DNA of 64,000 bases from Arenicola marina (Eukaryota; Annelida; Polychaeta; Arenicolidae): positions 19,991,971 through 20,055,970 of the forward strand of contig OZ025257.1 in the NCBI GenBank assembly GCA_964019135.1, given 5' to 3'. The notes under the pieces are model-generated. The model did no database searches. It worked only from the letters and a program-made list of their open reading frames with translations, and was not told where the DNA came from. Position numbers and translations under genes: made by a program. Positions 58,596-64,000 of this stretch are shown here, piece after piece (the first letter of the stretch is position 1; each line of letters opens with the position of its first letter).

Positions 58596-61500
58596 CTGTG
58601 TGTACCAGTTATTGTCACATGCGTGGGGGGGGGGTGCGTTTTTTTATTCTCGTATATCCGATAGTATTATCATGGTACATAGCCTTGTGTACATAGACTC
58701 TTGTGTCTAAAAACATACCCTAAGCTTATTGCGTCTGAAACATCAAGCCCTCCTAAGGTCTGTGAAAACCTAAATTTATTGTGGAAGTTGGCCTATTGTG
58801 CATATTGAATGTAATCATACAATTATATGCCAAGCTGCAATAAAGTCAATATATGTTGAGCAATCTTTCAAATGAAAATATTGACCCTCCTGGGCATTTT
58901 GTCCTGAGACAAGGTACCCATAATTGAGCAAAATAGGATGAAAACGACACCCTGAACGCTGCACCGGGCCAGAACCGCGCCCTCCCCTGAGCAATATACC
59001 CTACCCCTGAGTTATTGTGGGCGATGACTTACCACTTTCAGCCCGAGTGGCCCCCGGGATCTGCTGCCAAACCGGCAATATCTATCCGCAGCTTTACGAC
59101 CCATAACTACCCATATTTGTCGGTACAGCCTATTTCCCAGAGCTGCTCATATATGCAAGCGCAGGTTTTTACGTTCATATGTTAAAAAAATACAGCGGGC
59201 TTTCTTTCTCCCTGTGGGTGCCTGGGGGTATATACCAGCCAGTGGTAATTGAGGATCTCGCATTCTGGCATTTCTTTGATGAATTCCCTGGAGCTGGGAC
59301 GCAGCCAAATAATGCTGCGGGACGGCTCTGGATGGCCGAGATGGACACGTGCCGAGTTGTGTAACAACAGATGTGACCCGGAAGTTAACGGAACCGGAAG
59401 TGACCCGGATATGACACTGGGCAGAGCGTTCGCATAGTCTTGTGAGCCGGGGTTCCTCTATTGCGCGCCGTGGCCTGGGCGGGGTAACGAGGTAAAAACT
59501 GCTTGTCCACCAAGAGATAAACAGTAAGTACCCAGCCGAGCTCTGCGTGGACATCCCTCGGTGGACGCAGGAGTGCATGTCTGTCTAAATGTCAAATGCT
59601 GTGCCATTAACCCGCTAAGCCATTGGGGCGCCCCCGTGGCCGCGAGTCAACTTATTATGTCACTGACTCGGGATTGTAGTAGATGTAGAAGGAATTTTGG
59701 TTATGTCATTTCGGCTGTGAAAATTAATCTGAAATCGGTTGAAATTGGCTGACCTTGAAGGGCGGATTGTAATCAGAAACGTGGTGTAATTGCGATGTTT
59801 ACGAAATGTAGACTTAATACTCGTGCAACATGGCTTCTACGTTACGCAAATTTAGCAAGAATGTGCAGTTATTACCTGTTTGAGACAAACTTCGACAGAG
59901 ATTTTATGCTACGCAGTTACAATGTTAGTCCAATATGGCCTTCATGTGCGCAAAAGTGGTATTAAACATCGACATTTCAATATCTTTCAGTCCTAATATG
60001 AATATTGGTCTGCGGCCTTGTATTATTGTCTGGTGTATACGTTTCGTGTCGTGCGTTTGAACATAGTCCCGTGACTTCAGCATACGTGCGAGATAATGGT
60101 GTTTGTCTGATGGGTTTCAGGCGAGGCCAACAACAGGTGTCACGTTCGCCACGTGACTGATCGAGTGATCCTTTATCTAGCCTGACGTCACTGTCAAACA
60201 ACACCTTCACAACAAATTACCAATTTCACCGCTCAAAGTTTCTGTAGCAAGAACGTTAAATTCATCTTCCTGTGCCTATTTTCTGTCCATAGTACGCCGT
60301 CATTCAGCAAGATGCGTTTTATTCCACGGGTAAGACGACTAAAGCTGGCATCCCCGTCGCCCATGGTCCAAGATTCTCGGACGCACTGGACGCAAACAAC
60401 GACAGACAAATGACTTCTCTCTCTTTTTTTTCTCTCTCTCGCTAACTAAGGGGTTCTTGGCCGCTCCGATTGTTTCGGCGTGTAATGTGACCATTTGTAT
60501 GCCACGCCAGCCGGCCACACCTACCCCCAATTAACTACGGTTACTACCCTGTCCCCGTGCACCCACACCCAGCCACACGGGTGGGGTTAAAGAGGTGGGG
60601 AGCAGTGGGGGGAGTGGGGAGGCAACGGTCTCGTAGAGTCTAGGCTTCGTTCGTTCGCACCAACAGCGAAAGGAATCCCTCGCCCGGACATTCGTTACAA
60701 AGGCACTCTACCTCTGCCAACGTCCTCGAGGTATGGAATTTTTATGCCCCCAAAGTGGCCCTTCATTCACCCGTGTAAGGCGCCAATTGAGCGCAAGGTG
60801 TTGCGAGCGGCATTACAGTCCTCCTCCTTCAGTAATCCCCAGGGCAACCCAGGAGGTATTTACCGGCCTGGCGGCTTGACTAGGCGGCACGCCATGATGG
60901 AAGTGGTCAGGTCAGACAAGAGGAAAATGCGGTGGCAATGGAACAAATCAAACCGCATTACTCCCCACAAAACACATTGATCGCATGTAGTTCCTCGGAG
61001 CTACGCCACGGAGGGCAGGGAACTCTTTTTCTTATATTTGTTTTTTACTCCACATCATCATCGTCATTGCCTGCTAGTTGCTGCGCTCCATTACCCGTGG
61101 AGGGGACAGGATATAGACAGTTCCACTATCGTTCCGTTAGCAATTGCTTGGCTGAATGCTGGATCCATGTTTACGTTATAGTGATCTCGAAAGACATCTG
61201 AGGAATAAAGAGTTCCATCATACACAACGGCTCGCATGTAATGAACGAATGTTTATTCTAGGTAAGGCCGTGGGTGTAATACAACTACATGCAATAATGG
61301 GTCAGGTGATGGCGATAGTGTTATGCCTATATTACATGATGAAAGGTTATTGATAGCTACGGCGCTTTGATCTTCAAACTGTGGACTACATATTGACATG
61401 GGGCGTATCGAGCGCTTCTGTATCCATATCATACGAACGTTTACTTTGCAATGCTTAACATCAATGCCATCCCGGTCCAGCTAAACAGAGAGGACAGTTT

Positions 61501-62035
61501 TCCTTGTTTTGGTGTGTTTTCTGAAAGAAATACATGTTTAGTAACATTTATTCATTATTATTCATTACAGATTGCGAAATGTTTTGAATCGGGTGTAATT
61601 TGAAGGAGGGAATGAAGAGGTTGCTGTAAAATGATGGGGGGAGGGGATACCCCCTCTGAACCGCCAAGATGAGGACTGTTCAAGACCGAGCGCGAAAGAA
61701 AAACATTAAATTGACATCGCGAATATCTGGGAATTGGCAGACTGCCATAATAGCTAAATAAACCGATAAAATCTAGATACATCGGTAACTAGGGAAAGCC
61801 TTCGCGTCGAACCAACAATCGTACGGATATATACCCACCCCCAACACTTGCCAACAACTAATCGCGAATCTCCAACAATTCCCGGAACCCAATTGCGATG
61901 ATCGGAAAAGGTATTCCCACCCCTCAATCATCCTATGCCGCGACAATGATAGGAAAAGTGCGGATGCATATGTATGTGGGAAATACGCATCTTGAGCTAA
62001 CGACAAATATTTCTTGTAATGGGTCGATGTTGTGG
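58596..62035. repeat. V4, last tandem unit, diverged at its right end
   Basis: The first 2.7 kb match V2/V3 closely, but several states are those of V1 (GAGCGCAAGGTGTTGCGAGC, CCTGACGTCACTG, CCCCCGTGGCC). From about 61360 the match weakens, with a different stretch (GTGGACTACATATTGACATG) and many substitutions and indels. Similarity ends near 62035 at TGGGTCGATGTTGTGG. The 80-bp AG/GTAAGG interval is 61182-61261. No gene is supported. Confidence 0.9.
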
Positions 62036-62699
62036 CGGGCGGGGAGGGAGGTGCGCTGTGTCTGGACATGAAGTCGCTGTGATGGGTCGAGTTCAGGACG
62101 CGAGGGGCATGCCATTGTGCATCATCACCAGTCGCCCTCGAGGCTAGTGAAGACGGACGCTACATCAGTCCTAACATTTACACCCATCCGTCTCCCCACC
62201 CTCTACAACTTCCCTTCTGCTCACGCAGTCTGCATGGCGCAGAGAAAATGCCAGGAGAAAACATAAGGCTTGCAATGAGGGCAGCTAACGTTATTGCCTA
62301 TAACAATTACCGCGGCAGTATAACGATGGAGATGGCACTGGATACAGACACTGAATATGTAGCCTTACAATGCCGGGAGCAGTGGGTGCAACGGTCTAAC
62401 GTTGTCACATTTTGGTGCCGGGTGTGTGTCAGGCAAAGGCGAGATGGCTGAGGACCGGGAGGGGGTAAGCTCACCGGCATCAGGCACAATTGTGGTGACT
62501 GTGGCTCGTGTTGACTGCGCAATTCTCGTCTCGTTGTCACGTGGCATGTAACGGCGTCGACCGGCCATTTTAATTAGGCACTTCAGCGCCCCCTGGCTGT
62601 TGGTGCCTCGCACAATGGTCCAGTGGCAACCACTGAGGGGCGATGGGCTACCGAGGTGGGCGGGGAGGTGGCGGGCGGAGAAAAAAGAGGGGGAATATA
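62036..62699. other. Spacer between V array and minisatellites, with two weak exon candidates
   Basis: Plus strand: a good acceptor tract (ACTTCCCTTCTGCTCACGCA then G, ending at 62228) precedes a frame open to a TGA at 62449-62451, reading MPGENIRLAMRAAN then VIAYNNYRGS. Minus strand: an ATG with a favourable AAAATGG context at 62568 opens 31 codons (MAGRRRYMPRDNETR, then IAQSTRAT) up to a donor-like GTGAGC (exon 62568-62475). I recognise neither. The two overlap in part of a GC-rich stretch, so at most one is likely to be real. A CTCF-like core lies at 62584. Confidence 0.25.
62584..62598 (-). promoter_or_regulatory. CTCF-like core motif
   Basis: The plus strand reads CAGCGCCCCCTGGCT, the complement of AGCCAGGGGGCGCTG. 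This matches the well-known animal CTCF core (CCAGGGGGCGC). It sits between the right edge of the V array and the minisatellites. A single match of this length is expected sometimes by chance in GC-rich DNA, so binding is an inference. Confidence 0.35.
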
Positions 62700-62828
62700 G
62701 GGAGTGATTGTGTCGATGGGGAAAGCGGAGGAGGAATGGAGAGGTTAAGAAAAGGGAGTGATTGTGTCGATGGGGGAAGGGGAGGAGGGAAGAAGAGAGT
62801 AAGAAAAGGGAGTGGATAGGGGAAAAGG
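62700..62828. repeat. Tandem block of 54-55 bp units
   Basis: GGGAGTGATTGTGTCGATGG recurs at 62700 and 62754, with a third partial start at 62809 (GGGAGTGGATAGGGG). The units are purine-rich like the adjacent 52-bp repeat but are a different sequence; the 52-bp family may have grown from such a neighbour. Confidence 0.75.
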
Positions 62829-64000
62829 TAGGAAGGGAGAGGGCACGGAGCGGGAGTGGTGGGGTCGAAGGGGGACAAGGTAGGAAGGGAGAGGGCACGG
62901 AGCGGGAGTGGTGGGGTCGAAGGGAGCCAAGAGGGGAAGGGAGAGGGCACGGAGCGGGAGAGGTGGGGTCGAAGGTGGACAAGAAAGGAAGGGAGAGGGC
63001 ACGGAGCGGGAGTGGTGGGGTCGAAGGGAGCCAAGAGGGGAAGGGAGAGGGCACGGAGCGGGAGAGGTGGGGTCGAAGGTGGACAAGAAAGGAAGGGAGA
63101 GGGCACGGAGCGGGAGTGGTGGGGTCGAAGGGAGCCAAGAGGGGAAGGGAGAGGGCACGGAGCGGGAGAGGTGGGGTCGAAGGTGGACAAGAAAGGAAGG
63201 GAGAGGGCACGGAGCGGGAGTGGTGGGGTCGAAGAGGGACAAGGAAGGAAGGGAGGGGGCACAAAGCGGGAGTGGTGGGGTAGAAGGGGGACAAGGGAGG
63301 AAGGGAGAGGGCACGGAGCGGGAGTGGTGGGGTCGAAGGTGGACAAGGAAGGAAGGGAGGGGGCACGGAGCGGGAGTGGTGGGGTCGAAGGGGGACAAGG
63401 GAGGAAGGGAGAGGGCAGGGATCGGGAGTGGTGGGGTCGAAGAGGGACAAGGTAGGAAGGGAGAGGGCCCGGAGCGGGAGTGGTGGAGTAGAAGGGGGAC
63501 AAGGGAGGGAGGGAGAGGGCACGGAGCGGGAGTGGTGGGGTAGAAGGGGGACAAGGTAGGAAGGGAGAGGGCACGGAGCGGGAGTGGTGGAGTCGAAGGG
63601 GGACAAGGTAGGAAGGGAGAGGGCACGGAGCGGGAGTGGTGGGGTCGAAGGGGGACAAGGACGGAAGGGAGGGGGCACGGAGCGGGAGTGGTGGGGTAGA
63701 AGGGGGACAAGGGAGGAAGGGAGAGGGCACGGAGCGGGAGTGGTGGGGTCGAAGGTGGACAAGGAAGGAAGGGAGGGGGCACGGAGCGGGAGTGGTGGGG
63801 TCGAAGGGGGACAAGGTAGGAAGGGAGAGGGCACGGAGCGGGAGTGGTGGGGTCGAAGGGGGACAAGGAAGGAAGGGAGAGGGCACGGAGCGGGAGTGGT
63901 GGGGTAGAAGGGGGACAAGGGAGAAAGGGGGAGGGCACGGAGCGGGAGTGGTGGGGTCGAAGGTGGACAAGAAAGGAAGGGAGAGGGCACGGAGCGGGAG
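62829..64000. repeat. 52-bp minisatellite running off the window
   Basis: About 22-23 copies of a purine-rich unit with AGGGAGAGGGCACGGAGC, GGGAGTGGTGGGGTCGAAGG and GGACAAGG. Variants alternate. From about 62918 to 63230 there is a 104-bp dimer (a unit with GGAGCCAAGAGG plus a unit with GTGGACAAGAAAGG) repeated three times; later units vary singly (GTCGAAG or GTAGAAG, GGTAGG, GGGAGG or GGAAGG). The unit has no stop codon on the minus strand in any frame and 52 is one more than a multiple of three, so all three minus frames stay open for hundreds of codons as Pro/Ser/Leu-rich repeats. These are artefacts of the repeat, not genes. Confidence 0.95.

Noticed and set aside
52362..59578. A 143-codon minus-strand frame repeated in V2-V4
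   Set aside because: In V1 the same place is broken and yields only 87 codons. The peptide has no recognisable domain.
50609..60980. A 78-codon plus-strand frame repeated in V1-V4 (MPPKWPFIHPC start)
   Set aside because: Among the differences between copies I counted about five replacements against two silent changes, which looks neutral. The conservation follows from recent duplication.
62365..63990. A 541-codon minus-strand frame and companions of 440 and 397 codons
   Set aside because: They are produced by the stop-free 52-bp repeat. All three frames are equally open, which no real gene would show.
1..64000. CRISPR array, insertion sequences or prokaryotic operons
   Set aside because: The repeats are not spacer-separated direct repeats. 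Retroelements, SINE heads and intron-like signals indicate animal DNA.

Overview
The window looks like eukaryotic, animal nuclear DNA. It has non-LTR retrotransposon remnants, tRNA-derived (SINE-like) elements, fold-back elements, minisatellites and two nested tandem arrays of multi-kilobase units. It has no dense run of open reading frames. A marine invertebrate, possibly a mollusc or another lophotrochozoan, is my best guess from the style of the two LINE families, but the sequence does not settle the species. No intact host protein-coding gene can be supported. Only a few short candidate exons are flagged, all at low confidence.

Layout. (1) 1-41945 is a tandem array of about five copies (U1-U5) of a large non-coding unit, 6.7-10.7 kb each. 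A recurring phase mark, a block around the words CGCTATGATCAAAGCG, lies at about 2, 9138, 16406 and 31236. Insertions and deletions show alternating types A-B-A-B-A. U1, U3 and U5 keep a 1.2-kb segment that U2 and U4 lack. U2 and U4 share a LINE insertion. U1 and U3 share a TA-cored hairpin. The amplified unit was therefore at one stage an A+B dimer of about 15-16 kb. (2) 41946-48584 is a patchwork: fold-back elements, a possible two-exon 3' gene end (43932-44524), a decayed L1-like fragment, a TTCTATAG-type repeat, an 11-bp minisatellite, a GGGGCA hexanucleotide tract and two copies of one tRNA-derived SINE. (3) 48585-62035 is a second tandem array of four 3.2-3.4-kb units (V1-V4). V2 and V3 are nearly identical sister copies; the left edge of V1 and the right edge of V4 are the most diverged. 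(4) 62036-62828 is a spacer with two weak exon candidates, a CTCF-like core motif and a short 54-bp tandem block. (5) 62829-64000 is a 52-bp minisatellite that runs off the window. Its period and stop-free unit produce long but meaningless open frames.

How the parts relate. The retroelements and hairpins act as time stamps for the duplications. The U2 and U4 LINE copies share the same damaged coding junction, so that LINE was already broken before the dimer was copied. The L1-like LINE in U5 and the 0.6-kb fold-back insertion in U1 are private and so later. I see no operon-like or pathway-like organisation. What makes the window distinctive is its duplication history: a two-type higher-order array of very long units beside a second, independently homogenised long-unit array and a minisatellite.
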